The translations under genes were made by a program, and so were the position numbers. From contig JAQFVV010012495.1 in assembly GCA_028023455.1 (NCBI GenBank), positions 4,151,016 to 4,215,015 on the forward strand: a stretch of 64,000 bases of DNA, in the 5' to 3' direction. How positions within the stretch are numbered: position 1 is the first letter of the stretch; every line of letters starts with the position of its first letter. Positions 23,981-35,878 of the stretch are shown here, piece by piece. The notes under the pieces were generated by a model that was given only the letters and a program-made list of their open reading frames with translations, searched no databases and was not told where the DNA came from. Source of the stretch: Epiperipatus broadwayi. Its lineage: Eukaryota; Onychophora; Udeonychophora; Euonychophora; Peripatidae.

Positions 23981-24955
23981 CTGGGTTCAAATTCCCTATA
24001 CTTACAATTAAGCTCCCAGATTTTTGCGAGGAGTGCCTGATTTTCAAATATTTACACATCAAGCTTGTATGCTGCCCATCCCTTTTCTATGTATTTAAAT
24101 GGATAAGGTCCTATACATGAGAGCAGAGTGACTTGAGGTCAACATGGGCATGGCAATAATATTGGCATCAGCATGGGATTTGGGTTTTTCGTCATCAGAT
24201 TTTCAATGATATGGAAGGCTGAAAAGTTGGAGGTTGGAGTAGATTGAAGCCTGTCCATTAAAGTATGAAGATTTGCTATCTTAATATAAACTGAGCACTA
24301 ATTATATATGTGGGGGAGATGATAATCTGGACCAACTGATGAGTGCTGGTTTCGCATGAAATATGTATATTGGTGATTATTTATCTTTTCTACATGTGTG
24401 TAGTCATGTATATCAGTTGTATGAGATAGTGTGAATAGTTGAAGGTTTCTTGAAAGTCTGAGTTCAAATCCCCTATACTTATAGTTAAGCTCCCAGGTTT
24501 GTGAGGAGTGCCAGGTTTTCAAATATTTATACATCAAGCTTGTCCCTCTTCTATGTATTTAAATGGATAAGGTCCTATACATGAGGGGTCAGAATGACTT
24601 GAGGTCAACATGGGCGTGGCACTAATATTGGCATCAGCATGGGATTTGGGTTTTCATCATCAGATTTTCAATGATATGGAAGGCTGAAAAGTTGGAGGTT
24701 GGAGTAGATTGAAGCCTGTCCATTAAAGTATGAAGATTTGCTATCTTAATATAAACTGAGCACTGATTATATATATGTGTGTGGAAGATGATAATCTGGA
24801 CCAACTGATGAGTGCTGGTTTAGCATGAAGTATGTATATTGGTGATTATTTATCTTTTCTACATGTGTGTGGTCATGTGTATCAGTTGTATAAGATAGTA
24901 TGGATAGTTGAAAGTTGCTTGAAAATCTGAGTTGAAATCTCCTATACTTATATCT
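23981..24955 (+). repeat. R2 tandem array, about 467-bp unit, two copies plus a stub
   Basis: GGATAAGGTCCTATACATGA occurs at 24101 and 24565 and the ACCAACTGATGAGTGCTGG block at 24331 and 24800, a spacing of 464-469 bp. A third partial unit starts near 24929 (CTGAGTTGAAATCTCC). Each unit holds, in order, GAGTTCAAATCCCC, CTCCCAGGTTTG, a GACTTGAGGTCAACATGGGC block, TCAGATTTTCAATGATATGG and the GATGAGTGCTGGTT block. The two copies are very similar, indicating a fairly recent tandem duplication. Confidence 0.9.
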
Positions 24956-27900
24956 ATATACTGGATTATTTCCATAGTCTAGTATTAAGTATTGAATGTC
25001 TCTAGACAAATTTAACTTTATTTAAACTTTCCAATTACATTCAACTGCTAGTAATAGCACAAAGGTTAGTATATGCAATTAACTGATACTGAAAATAACT
25101 AAAAAAAGATCAGAGTAAAAATTATAGTGATTAAGGAAGTTTTTAATAAAATTTAAGTTATTTTATGCCCCACTAAAGTTAATACTTTCGTTTTGTGAAC
25201 AGTAGAATATTTGAACTAAAAAAGGGGACAATTGGCAATTTTAGACATGGGCATTTGATGGACAATAGAAATAAAATAAAAAATGTAAATTGCGAAGAAG
25301 GGAGTGAAAAAAAAAATTCACTTATTGAAGAAATTAAAAGATTAAAATAAACAAATTAAAGAAATTATGAAGTATATGTTGGGATTACAGAGAAAAATAG
25401 AAGATAAAAAGGTAGAGGTAAAGATAAGAATTTGAAAACAAGTAAAAATCAAAAGATTTGAATATCTTTTAAAATTATTCAGCAGCATCTCAATTTAAAC
25501 AATATGTCATAAGCAGTATATTTGGTTAATCATAATCTAATTGCAAATAGAATTCAAATTTTATTTTATATATATTCTCATATATATAGTACAAAGGTCA
25601 GGGAAATGGACACTTTACCCTATCTTGCTGTACAGGGCACCACTAGGCTATTTGAACCTAAAAAATTTATAATGTAGGCAGATACACCTTGGAAAAGATC
25701 CAATTTTTATAAACCGTTAGCCCTAGACGCTATCTCAAGGAGTAACTGAGATTTAAAATCTAAATTCCTAAATGTATTTGAATATTAAAAAAAAAAAAAT
25801 TAAGATAATCACAAAATATTTATTTACATACATATAACTTTGAGGAATAAATTAATATTGCTTTAGATTTTATTATTAATTTTTAAGTTTAAATTGTTAT
25901 TTTAGTAAGTTCGCACAAGATGGAGTTTATATACTTTAATATTTTATAATGTTGAGCATAGATAGACTACATAGACTACACAATTAAAAACTTTTCAAAA
26001 CATTTAACCTCAGGTTAAAAGTTCATAGCTTCCAGATATACGGACGCAATCAATGCACTATGAAGATGTTAACATAAAATCACGTTGACAGGAATGTGTG
26101 TCTGCAGCATATTATTTAAAAGAAATTATCATCCAGTACAGGAATGTGCATCTGGCAAAGGAATCATATATATATAACATTAAAAAGAAATGCTTCGTAT
26201 GGAGAGAGTGGTCTTTGCCAACTTATAGTCCCTATCCATAGAGTGAAAAGGGAAATCAATGGCGGGTAAGTACTCCATGTCCATTGCAACATGATGGCTA
26301 CACTTTTGGCCATGCATTCCTTTGGGCACATTGCCCTGTATGCTAACACACTTCACATTACATTTGATATAAACACCTATATATCTCTCTACCAGCATTG
26401 ACTCAACTACGAAACAAATAGTCTGAAATTAACCCCAATGACCTAACCCCAAACTTAATGACTCTATGCAGCCATCTACACCCAACTTTAAATTTAATAA
26501 TTTAGTTATTTAATAAACAAAATAAATAAATAAATGGAAAAATGGAAATGACTGATTAGTAAACTTATACATAAAAAAATTATTAATAACGGATTAAGAA
26601 TTCTTTTGATAGTCAGATAAGAGTTCATTTAAAAGTTATGTTTAGCTGACACATTAAAAGCTTGTTTAAGATATCGATATATAAGTTCATATTGATAAAA
26701 GTTTATACTTTCCAGAGTAAGTCTTTACGAATCCTCCTGATTGCAGCAGGTTTATGGAAGTCCGTCCTAAGTCTTGCATTTTGTGTAGATTGTTCTCTTT
26801 GGAGATGAAACCACTGCTTTCCAATACTTTCAGGAACTGTCATTGGGAGATCTCCTTAGCCAGCGCAAAGGAAACTAAATCTTTTGCAAGACTCCAACAT
26901 CATGGAGTCTGCAATACAGCTGTAGTTCATAGTAGATCAATAGTCAATCCAATCCCTAATCAATCATTTTTCTTTTTATAGTATTAGGCCTCCCTTATCA
27001 CTAAATTTTTGATATCATTTGTTCTTAAGGTCTGGATGTTTTCCTTTCTGGCCCATGCATGGCTTATTGCTTGCATTGGTCATTCTGCTTCACAATCTTT
27101 AAACTTTTTATCTCTTATCTGATCTTAAAATCATTTAAGTGCCCGAAGGGCTAGTTTGCTTTAGATATAATTATATTTCAATCATTTCCATTTACTAAGA
27201 TTTTTAAATAGAAATTAATCAACATTTTTCTACTTTCTTTTATATCAATTAATCTACAGATCTTTACTTTATTTTACATTTCTTACTTTTAAACACTTTT
27301 TTTTTAAAGTTTTCCATCAGTGCAATAATATATATGTTAAATAAGTATTTTAATTTTCTGTTTTTAATAAATCAATTTTTATTTACGATCTTTTCCTATT
27401 TATTTTAATTTTAAAACAATGTAACGGCATGTGTATACCATTACAATAGAAAAACACTTTGCTAATGCATTTCAAACTTTGATATAAATTATATGAAAAA
27501 AATATTTGTATAAATAGCAATGATGAATGATCATTTAATGTTTTTGAAGCAATTGCCTTTACTTCAAAGTGATCTATTATAAGACTAAGTAATCAATGGA
27601 CAGTAAAAAAATGATGATACTATATACACACCCCTAGATTAATTGCTAGGTTGTTGTCTTCATCAATGAAAATTTTTGATCTTAAGCCAAAACGAATGTT
27701 CTGGAGTAAAGTAAAAAGAAATGCACCGGAAAACATATGTTAAGCATAAGCTGAAACAGTCACACAATGTTTTGTTGTCAGAATTCATTTAATATTATTG
27801 TCATATAGTCCATTTTTCATAAATACTCTTTTACAATCATTTATTATTACAATACAAAATAAATAACAAACAAGGTGATAATTGTCTGAATATGATGTCA

Positions 27901-28568
27901 ATTATGCGAACAGGTGAAACCGACTTAGATACTTATTCAGTTTGATGCAAATGCTGTCTTATAATTTCAAAACTTCCATTAAATGTTTTTCTCTTTACAA
28001 GCTCTTGGCTTGTATCTTATTTATATGATAGCTTCCAATTTTTCAACATTATGATCAATACTTCTCTAATGGCTAATTTCAAATTTCATCATTTTAAATT
28101 TTCTAAATAATTCCTGAACTGCCTTCATGTTTTATATTCTTATGAAATGCATTGCAAATATAATGGAGAAATTCTTGGGTGATAATCTCAATATCTATAT
28201 CCATAAAATGATCAGTGCAATATTTTTTTTTTATTTCCTGATAATTTAAATGTACATCATAAATAATATTTGTAAATATAAGCTTATTAAATTAGGTCAT
28301 GTGACATTTGACTTGTTTTTTTTTTTGTAATCATATATGGCCATAACCCCTTACCTTACTGTTTTTATATTATTTTACTCGTAAGTTTATATTTTGCCTA
28401 ATGTTAATTTTCCAAGGCCCAGTTTAGAAGTTAGTGAAGGTTTAAGATTATGATAGGAATTATTAATGTTACTCATTTTCCATAAAGATATTTGTAATTT
28501 TTTTGGAAAGGTTGATGAGTAAAAAGAGAGTGCATGGTGTTTGATTAGTTTTGAGGTATTCTATTCTC
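24956..28568. other. Long interval without a supported gene
   Basis: AT-rich DNA. Two more complex patches were read on both strands: 26160-26420 (minus-strand open frame with several Cys and His, including GNVPKGMHGQKCSHH) and 26740-27130. Neither matches a family that I recognise, neither has convincing splice sites, and both may be old transposon debris. An AT-rich tract near 25780-25800 and a stretch at 25580-25740 of unknown origin are also here. Confidence 0.4.
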
Positions 28569-29165
28569 GATATTAAGATAGCAAATCTACACAGTTTAAT
28601 GAATAGGCTTCACTCTCAAATTCTTCAGTCATTCATATCACTGAAAATCTGAAGATGGAATACTCAAAGCCCGTGATGATGCCAATATTATAGTCATACC
28701 ATGTTGACCTTAAGTCAATCTGACCCCTCATATTCAGCCTATATTTTGCCCATTACTTTTCTGTGTATTTAAATGGACTTATTAAGGTCCTACATATGAG
28801 GGATCAGATAGACTTCAAGATCAACATGGGTATGACTATAATATTGGCATCATCAAGGACTTTGAGCATTCCAACATTAGATTTTCAGTTATATGGATGG
28901 TTGAAGAGTTGGAGGGTGGAGAAGACTGAAGCTGGTTCATTAAAGTGTGTAGATTTCCTATCTTAATATAAGTCAAGTACTCATTATATGTATGTGTGGG
29001 GGATGATGATCAAGACCAAGTGCTGGTTCAGCGTGAAATAAGATATTAGAGATCATTTACCTTTTTCAAATATATGTGGTCATGTGTATCAGTTATATTG
29101 GATAGAAAGGATGGCTCTAGGGAGCTTGAAAATGTGGATTCAAGTACCTTTTAATTACATTCAGG
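28569..29165. repeat. R2 foldback plus adjoining R2 3' part
   Basis: Arms 28569-28740 and about 28775-28972 are inverted copies (TATTAAGATAGCAAATCTAC against its complement; ACCATGTTGACCTTAAGTC against GATCAACATGGG). It continues to 29165 with the R2 end including ATATGTGGTCATGTGTATCA and GGGAGCTTGAAAATG. Confidence 0.8.
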
Positions 29166-29213
29166 TTAAACATATACATTATTCTTGTACTTCAATTTTA
29201 CTTATGTTATAAA

Positions 29214-31892
29214 CTATTTAAATTCAATATATGAGATCAAATGTATCAGCATAACTTCCATATCTTCCCTTCTTTTTGTGCACAAGAAGACATCATCCAC
29301 AAATAAAAGATCTGATAATGTATATATTCCCTTGCCACCTATTAATGGTATCTCTACCACTCTTCCTAATCTTTCCATTGCTCTCTCCATTTCTCTCAAA
29401 TACAATAAAAGCAAAATAGATGACATAGGGCATCCTTGCCTTAATCCCACTCCATTTTTAACTTTAACTGATTCTATATTCCCTAACTGATATGTATAAT
29501 AATTATTTTCATACAATCTCTTAATAAGATTCACTAAAGCTCCACCCAGTCCCAAATTTACTAAACTTACCCATAATCTATTTCTATTTACTTATCATAG
29601 CCTTCTCTATATCTATAAAAACCATATATAACTGTCTACATGTATTTCTACTCATATCTATTGTTTTAAAACTACAAATAAACTATCTCCTATATAATTA
29701 CGTAACTTTCTATGATCCTTACCCTTTCCTTTAAATAGTAGCTTTACTCTTGTAAAAAATCTCTCTTCTGCGTCATCTTATTAAAACATAATAATAGCTT
29801 AAAGTTTGCTCTCTGTCCTAAATTCATTACCATCTCTGCTGCCCATCCATCTAAACATCTTTCCAATTTCTTCTCTGCCTCATTCAGTTCATTTTCTGTA
29901 AGCCTAATATTTCCATTACTATATGCTTTTATATTTGTTATCACTATGCCCTTCACATCTAGCATCTTTTCTATATCCATTACATACTCATTTAAGATCG
30001 TCTCTTAATTCTTCTCTAGAACTATTCTTTATTCACTCATTATCTAGCAATACTATTTCTCTCTCCTCTAAATTCCTTCTATGAATGTATTTCCAAGATT
30101 TTTTACTTCCATCTCTTCCACTTTTATTTATATCCTCCAACAATTTACTATTTAATTCCATGCTCTCTCTCTCTGAATAGCTATTTTGGCCAATTTCTTT
30201 TTTTCTAAATACTTTTCCCATTTAACATTTTCATCTTTTTCGCTTTCCTTGTTCATAATAGCACATTTATATTCCCTGCATGCTTTCCCCCTCTCTTTTA
30301 CACTTTTCTATTACTTTTATTCTTCTGAATATTCTCACCTAAAACTCTATTTGCCACTTTTTCTACTTCACAACACCAGTACTTATATTCATCCCCAACC
30401 AACTCTTCCATAGTTTCTTCAACTTTTATTTTATATTCTTCTAACATTCTTATTTCATTCTCCATCCACATCTTTCACTATCCCTTCTACTTTTATTACT
30501 ATTTCCCATCACATTACTAACCATTTCTATTGTAAAAGAAATTATGATCACTATTAAATACTTTCTCTTCATTATCAAACACTTTAATTTTCCATACTTT
30601 ATTCATTCCCCCTTTCTCTACTAATACATAATCTATTGTGTGAATTTCTAGACCATGTGTATTGCCCCTCATAAATATTTGACAAATTTCCAATGCTCAA
30701 ATTCACTCTCTGACAAAAATTCTTCAAAAGCTGTCCATTCTTCTTATTGATATCATCAATTTCTTCACTATGTCCATTCTTATATCCTATAACCATTATT
30801 CTCTTCCACTTTTATTTGATATCTTTAAATGGCATTAATATATGCTACTATTCCACTCCATTGTAGTTTGACTATCTCTAGTGGCTATATACACTATAAC
30901 CACCATCCATTCTTATCTTCCTAACCTTATCTCAAACCACAAATGTTCTTGACATATAACAGTATTTAAATATTTTTTTGACATAATTCATATACTACCA
31001 CCCCTTTTTTCTTTTTCTTTTCCATTTTGACCCTGCCATATCCAGTCTTCCAGTATAGGTTCTTCTTTTCTTAGATGTGTTTCCATACTGCTAATATCTC
31101 AAGCTCTTTATTTTTAACTGCTTTATTTAATTACAACTATTTTCTTGGTTTACTACCACCTTGCATATTCAAATATCCAATTTTAACAATTTCTTCTTTA
31201 CTAACTACTCTTTTATAAATTCTTTTGACTCTTTCTTCTCCATTACATTTATAAATAATTTGCTTACCATTAATTTTACAGACCAATTCCCTCTCCATAT
31301 CTATATTTATATCCAAATCAGCTACCATTTGTTTATTTCTTACATCCTGTACATTCTTCTTCTTTCTTAAAATACTGCAACTTAAAACCCCACTCCCCCC
31401 TTTATAAGTTTCCCAAACTATATTTTTATGAATCAAATTCCCTAAAACTTCACTTCCTTGTTTTGCTAAGTGCAATCCATCTTTATTATATAACTCCCTC
31501 TTACTAATAAAAAAAAATCACACATTCACAAACATAACCTCATTTCTCTCACACAATTTTTTCAATCTCTCATTTATAGAACATATCTATATTGTCAAAT
31601 CTTGGTAATAATCCAACTATTCCTATTCTTGCTTTAATCTTACTCAAGTTATTAATCAATTCTATGTACTCATCCAGTACTCTTTCTGAAGGCTCTGATA
31701 AATTATTTGTCCCTACCATAACATACACATCTCTACTCCCTTGTTTCTTTACCTTATCTATAACATCCGTAATTCTAGCTCCAGACAGACATATTCTTAA
31801 ATATCTGTTTATATTTTCCCTTGCAATTATATCTCCATATTCTCTAATTAGTGAATCTCCTATCAATGCTGTCTCATAGTTTACCTTCCCTA
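29214..31892 (-). pseudogene. CR1/L2-like LINE with esterase-type ORF1, truncated and broken
   Basis: Read on the minus strand from 31892 downward. First comes an SGNH/esterase-like domain (GDSLIREYGD, SGARITDVIDKV, YVMVGTNNL, IGIVGLLPR) as found in ORF1 of CR1-type LINEs. Around 31180 IGYLNMQGG marks the start of the endonuclease domain, with YTWSRNSHNRL near its end at about 30630. Reverse transcriptase follows: a linker at 30221-30033, then GVGLRQGCPMSSILLLLYL and LLFVDDVFL (the catalytic block, Val for the usual Ala) near 29270-29430. Many stops and frameshifts interrupt it. The thumb and 3' end are missing at 29214, where an R2 copy adjoins, and the 5' end abuts an R1 copy. The order of the pieces at 29980-29744 relative to the fingers was not resolved. 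Confidence 0.85.
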
Positions 31893-32145
31893 TTGACAAA
31901 CTCTCCATAGAGTAGTGCCGCCCAGTGCAAATCATGGTAATTACTTGATGTAAGATTTGTGCATAAAATCCCAATCTAATTCCTACTCATCCAATATCCC
32001 GAGACTACTTTCTAACTTGTGGCTTTCATCAGTGAAGAGCCTCGGATCTGAGCACTGCACCTAGATCTACTACTGTATGGAGATTGTCACTGTTTTAACA
32101 GCTTGTGTAAGTATAAGAAATGGTGATCATGTGGTTTATTGTTCC
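31893..32145 (+). repeat. R1 copy
   Basis: Starts with ACAAACTCTCCATAGAGTAG, contains CTACTCATCCAATATC and GTGGCTTTCATCAGTGAAGA, then the inverse end CTACTGTATGGAGATTGTCA and the 3' block AAGAAATGGTGATCATGTGG. It sits directly against the 5' end of the CR1-like LINE, so the first codons of the ORF beginning at 31974 are repeat sequence. Confidence 0.85.
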
Positions 32146-33333
32146 TGAAGCTGCATTCATGATCCACAGACCTTGAGTTCCAGATTCTATTAATCTGACT
32201 TATTCTTTCCAATTCAATCTTAACAATTAACAAAAAAAAAAAAGCTCATGATTTATTAAATAGTAATAATCATTGATGAAATTAATATTACAGAATGTTT
32301 TCATTCCACAAATGAAGTGACTCAATAAAATGAATTTTTTTTGAATCAGAAAATTATAGAAGAATTATTTTTCCATTAGAGATCCCTAACATAAAAACAA
32401 AATCCAGGCAAAATTATATCAGAACATATTACTTTAGCATGAGTTACAATTTATTTTTATAACATTTTTGTATAATCATAAATACACACATTATGAAGGT
32501 AGTAATCAATAAGTATAGTTTAATAAAGTAACATATGCTCTGTGTGCTTTAGTGCTGTGATAAGAATATCATACTTTGAGATGTGGGATCCTAAGATTGA
32601 TTTCAGTAGTGGCATTTCTATTTCTTGTCTCGAGCAATAAAATCATTTAAATAATTTTTTTTAAAATTAATATATATACACATTTTAGAATAAAATTAAA
32701 GAATTATATTAGCTTAATTAATATAGATATCATGTTTCTAATTTGTCTTTTTTTTTTTTTAGTTTAAAAAATTAAACAATAACTATGATTCTCATTTTTC
32801 CTAGTAAATAGCAAATGAAAACTTGAATCAATAACTTTTTTAAAATATATTTCAGTAAAAAAATGTGAAGTCGGTGGGAAAAAGAACGAAATAGAAAAAA
32901 AAAAATTTTTTTAATAGTAAATAACTATTTAATAGCGTATATAAAATGCATTGTGAATATACAATCAATATTAATTAATGTTGACATATACAACTCTCTG
33001 GAGAAATTTAAAATATTAGTTGCAGAATATCAAGAAAAATGCTATTCTTTCACATTCTCACACCTATAAAAATAGCTTTCTGGGTGGGTTTGGAAGTAAA
33101 AAAATGACCACTTTTACTTCACCAAAAAACTCAAACAAAAGAGCTATTATAGGTTTAATGAAAAACTGGTTTGGCATCAAGGATTGCCAATTAGTAGTAA
33201 TTGATAATAATCTTGGTAACATCAAAGGTTAAAGGTTATTCCTGTTTACATGGCTGTTATCTCGACATTTCTATTCTTTAATTATTACATAATATGCTAT
33301 TTAATATTTGTTTTTAAATAGTATATGGATGCT
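32146..33333. other. AT-rich non-coding interval
   Basis: No gene or element recognised. The 70-codon frame at 33020-33232 has no domain signature. Confidence 0.45.
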
Positions 33334-33349
33334 AAAGCTGTGGAAAGTT

Positions 33350-33463
33350 GTCTTGCGTTGTTAGCCGAGAGGTATCGCAGTCGCCATGCAAGCAAGTAGT
33401 TGGTTGCAGACGGTTGTGGGTTCGCGTCCCGGCCGATGCTATGACATATGAAAAAAAAAAAAA
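33350..33463 (+). mobile_element. tRNA-derived SINE with 16-bp target duplication
   Basis: Best-preserved copy. GTCTTGCGTTGTTAGCCGAG head, A box TTAGCCGAGAGG, B box GGTTCGCGTCC, then GGCCGATGCTATGACATATG and a poly-A tail of about 16. It is flanked by AAAGCTGTGGAAAGTT at 33334-33349 and 33464-33479, an exact 16-bp target site duplication, as expected for LINE-driven insertion. Confidence 0.93.
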
Positions 33464-33919
33464 AAAGCTGTGGAAAGTTTATATTTACACTGATTTAAAT
33501 GAAAGAATTTGTATACAGGATACCAAGCTTTGGAAACAGTTTCATGGACAATAACCTACAAAAGATATCAGCACAAAATAATCTTAGAAGTTTGAAAAAT
33601 AGACAATGATTCAAAAGTTAGTGTGAAAGAAGAGAACAACTAGTAATGAAGTAAATAGGGTTCACCTTCATAATAATGAATGTAACTTCAAGCAATATGA
33701 AATACTGATTTGATGGTATTAACAACAGTAATAGATTTAATTATATAAGAATAATGATTTTAACTTAGAAATACATTTAGCCAAACAAGATATTTGGAAA
33801 AATCAAGGTAACATGATTTCTACAGTATACATTAACATCTGGTTAAAATGCAGTGGGCTGTTCTTTATTAATAAATCAGCATCACTTCATTGCCAAACTC
33901 AAATATCACAACTGGCACT

Positions 33920-34400
33920 GCCAAGTTAAAAATCACAAGCCATTACTGATCACAATATAGTGGCATTTCTAATGGCAGGTAATTCTTCTATTCCTAAATT
34001 TGAACATTTCCATAAGTCATTGACAGTTGGCACAAATGTCACTGGAAGCTCAAACTTATCTTTGCCTATTTTCAATTTTATGAATTCATGAAAGAAATAC
34101 CCACTCAATACTCTATTCCCTGCCAAATGGTCTCTGCAGTAGCTTGTGGCTATTCCATTTATTGGTAACCAATATGTGTAACATTTTTCTGATTGCACCA
34201 ATACTCTCTATGACAATTGTCACAGTTCACTGTATGATAGCTACTACTGCCTCTACACACAGTTCTGCCAAATGCATCCACTTTTTCCTAAAAGTGGATA
34301 CATACAAATTGCAATTTGATGCAAGCAGCACCTAGATATAAATTGGCTCTGATTATTTTCTGTGAAACATATAAAATTCTGGAAGTGGCAACAAGGACAC
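33920..34400 (-). pseudogene. Unrecognised fossil coding sequence
   Basis: A minus-strand frame (34201-33950) reads VQSEKCYTYWLPINGIATSY and later GYFFHEFIKLKIG and FELPVTFVPTVNDLWKC. The amino-acid composition and base complexity look like real former coding sequence, with further fragments in other frames up to about 34400. I do not recognise the family. It lies immediately outside an R3 copy and could be part of a degraded element or an endogenous virus; a host exon is unlikely because no good splice sites flank it. Confidence 0.35.
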
Positions 34401-34499
34401 CTAGACTCCCTTTGCTTTTTAGATAAGCTATAGTGACATTGAAACTTCAGCTATACTGTTAAATGAATCCTGAAACCCATTTAGCTTTATATTGTACCA

Positions 34500-34538
34500 T
34501 ATATATATATATATATTGTAATATATATATATATATTC

Positions 34539-34570
<32 letters not shown>
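34500..34570. repeat. (TA)n-rich microsatellite
   Basis: Several runs of alternating T and A separated by short interruptions, directly at the left edge of R3 copy 1. Confidence 0.9.
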
Positions 34571-34571
34571 T

Positions 34572-35878
34572 GGCATTGAGTGAAAAGATGCAATTTAGTT
34601 TTCTTTTTTTTTTAGTTAGTATTATTATTTTTAGATAACGTATAATGAAAGTTATTTTTGTTATCCATCATCTGTTTAATTAAAAATAAGTTAAAATTGG
34701 AAAGAATGGAAACACATACAGATTGCTAACTCAGATAGACAAAAGAAAGTGATGAAAATCAAAGTCATGTTCTTAATGCAAATTAAATATGGCTGAAATA
34801 ATTTATGAAAAAAAAAAGACTTCGTAACTAAAAACTAAGAAAGACTGTTGAAGATTAAAATAATAAAACAAAAGAAAATATGCACAAGATTTCTCAAAAG
34901 TGATTGTCAGTCAGTATAAAAGAAGCAGACAAGTTTAGAAATGGTCTTTTTACCCGTGTGTTTTGGACGGTTTCTCATGTGCAGCATTTTTGAAATAATA
35001 ATAAAATGCTATCACTTAGAACTACTAAGCTGAATCTATTCTCTACGTGTAAATAAAACCAGATCATCACTGGCACTTTCTCTCAGCAAAAGTCATTAAA
35101 AGCTTCATCTAGCCTTGCCTTAAATATGGATCATAGATGCGAAAGTGTTACTGGAATGAAGTCATAAAGAATTACTATGGACTCCTCATAAAGAATCTTA
35201 CTGGTAAGTTAATGGCCATATCATAACTCATCTGTTAATGTAGATAAAAAGAAAGGAGAGGCATTTGTTATTTAAGAATTCAAAGTGAATTATTTGAAAT
35301 TCAATGGGTAAGATAATTATCTGAGTATGCCTGTATGTGTTTCTTTCCAATATTATACTTTTTTTTTATTATAAGTGTTTCAATGTAATGTGTTGTAATA
35401 AAACTTTTACTACTAATATAAACCTTTCATTGTATGTGCTTAATTTTAGTTAGTCACATTCTTAATTTTAATTTATAGATGTTGTTAGTCAGTTTTAGAG
35501 AAGTGTGTAAATTATCTTGCCAATATGCTTTATTAATTAAGCCCCAGGGAAAATATTTTCTTAGAATAAACTCATTAAGTGATGGTAAAGTATAATTTCC
35601 AATCATATGATTAAGTATTTGCTTTGTAAGTCTCGACAAAAATGCAATGAGAGTTAGGAGTCTAAAAACTCTGGTGTCCTCTGAAATAAGTTAAAATAAC
35701 TCCGTTGGCAATTCGAGCTGCAAGAAACTTTTAGATCAAGTTAATCAGGAAATATAGTTATGTTCCTGAAATATCCGAACTCATACATGATCGGAATATT
35801 CTTTTTTTCATAGCTTGATTAACTAGCACTTTCTAATGCATAATAAGAAAGCCTAAACCCAAAGTAAAACAGTACAAT
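34572..35878 (+). repeat. R3 repeat copy 1 (LTR-like, about 1.3 kb)
   Basis: Direct repeat of 37943-39278. On the plus strand it has a TATA box, TATAAAAG at 34915-34922, about 480 bp upstream of an AATAAA at 35398-35403, the arrangement expected of an LTR promoter and polyadenylation site. Candidate ends are TGTACC near 34493 and AGTACA at 35871-35876. Neither a clear primer binding site nor a polypurine tract was found next to it, so LTR identity is inferred. Confidence 0.7.

Noticed and set aside
24298-25009. Minus-strand ORFs of 79-80 codons that resemble each other
   Set aside because: They are similar because they lie in the two units of the R2 tandem duplication; no protein motif is present.
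26164-26398. Cys/His-containing minus-strand frame as a host exon
   Set aside because: No convincing splice sites and no recognisable domain; left as an unexplained patch.
34500-34570. TA-rich array as an origin or promoter
   Set aside because: It is a plain microsatellite; similar runs occur elsewhere in the window without context.
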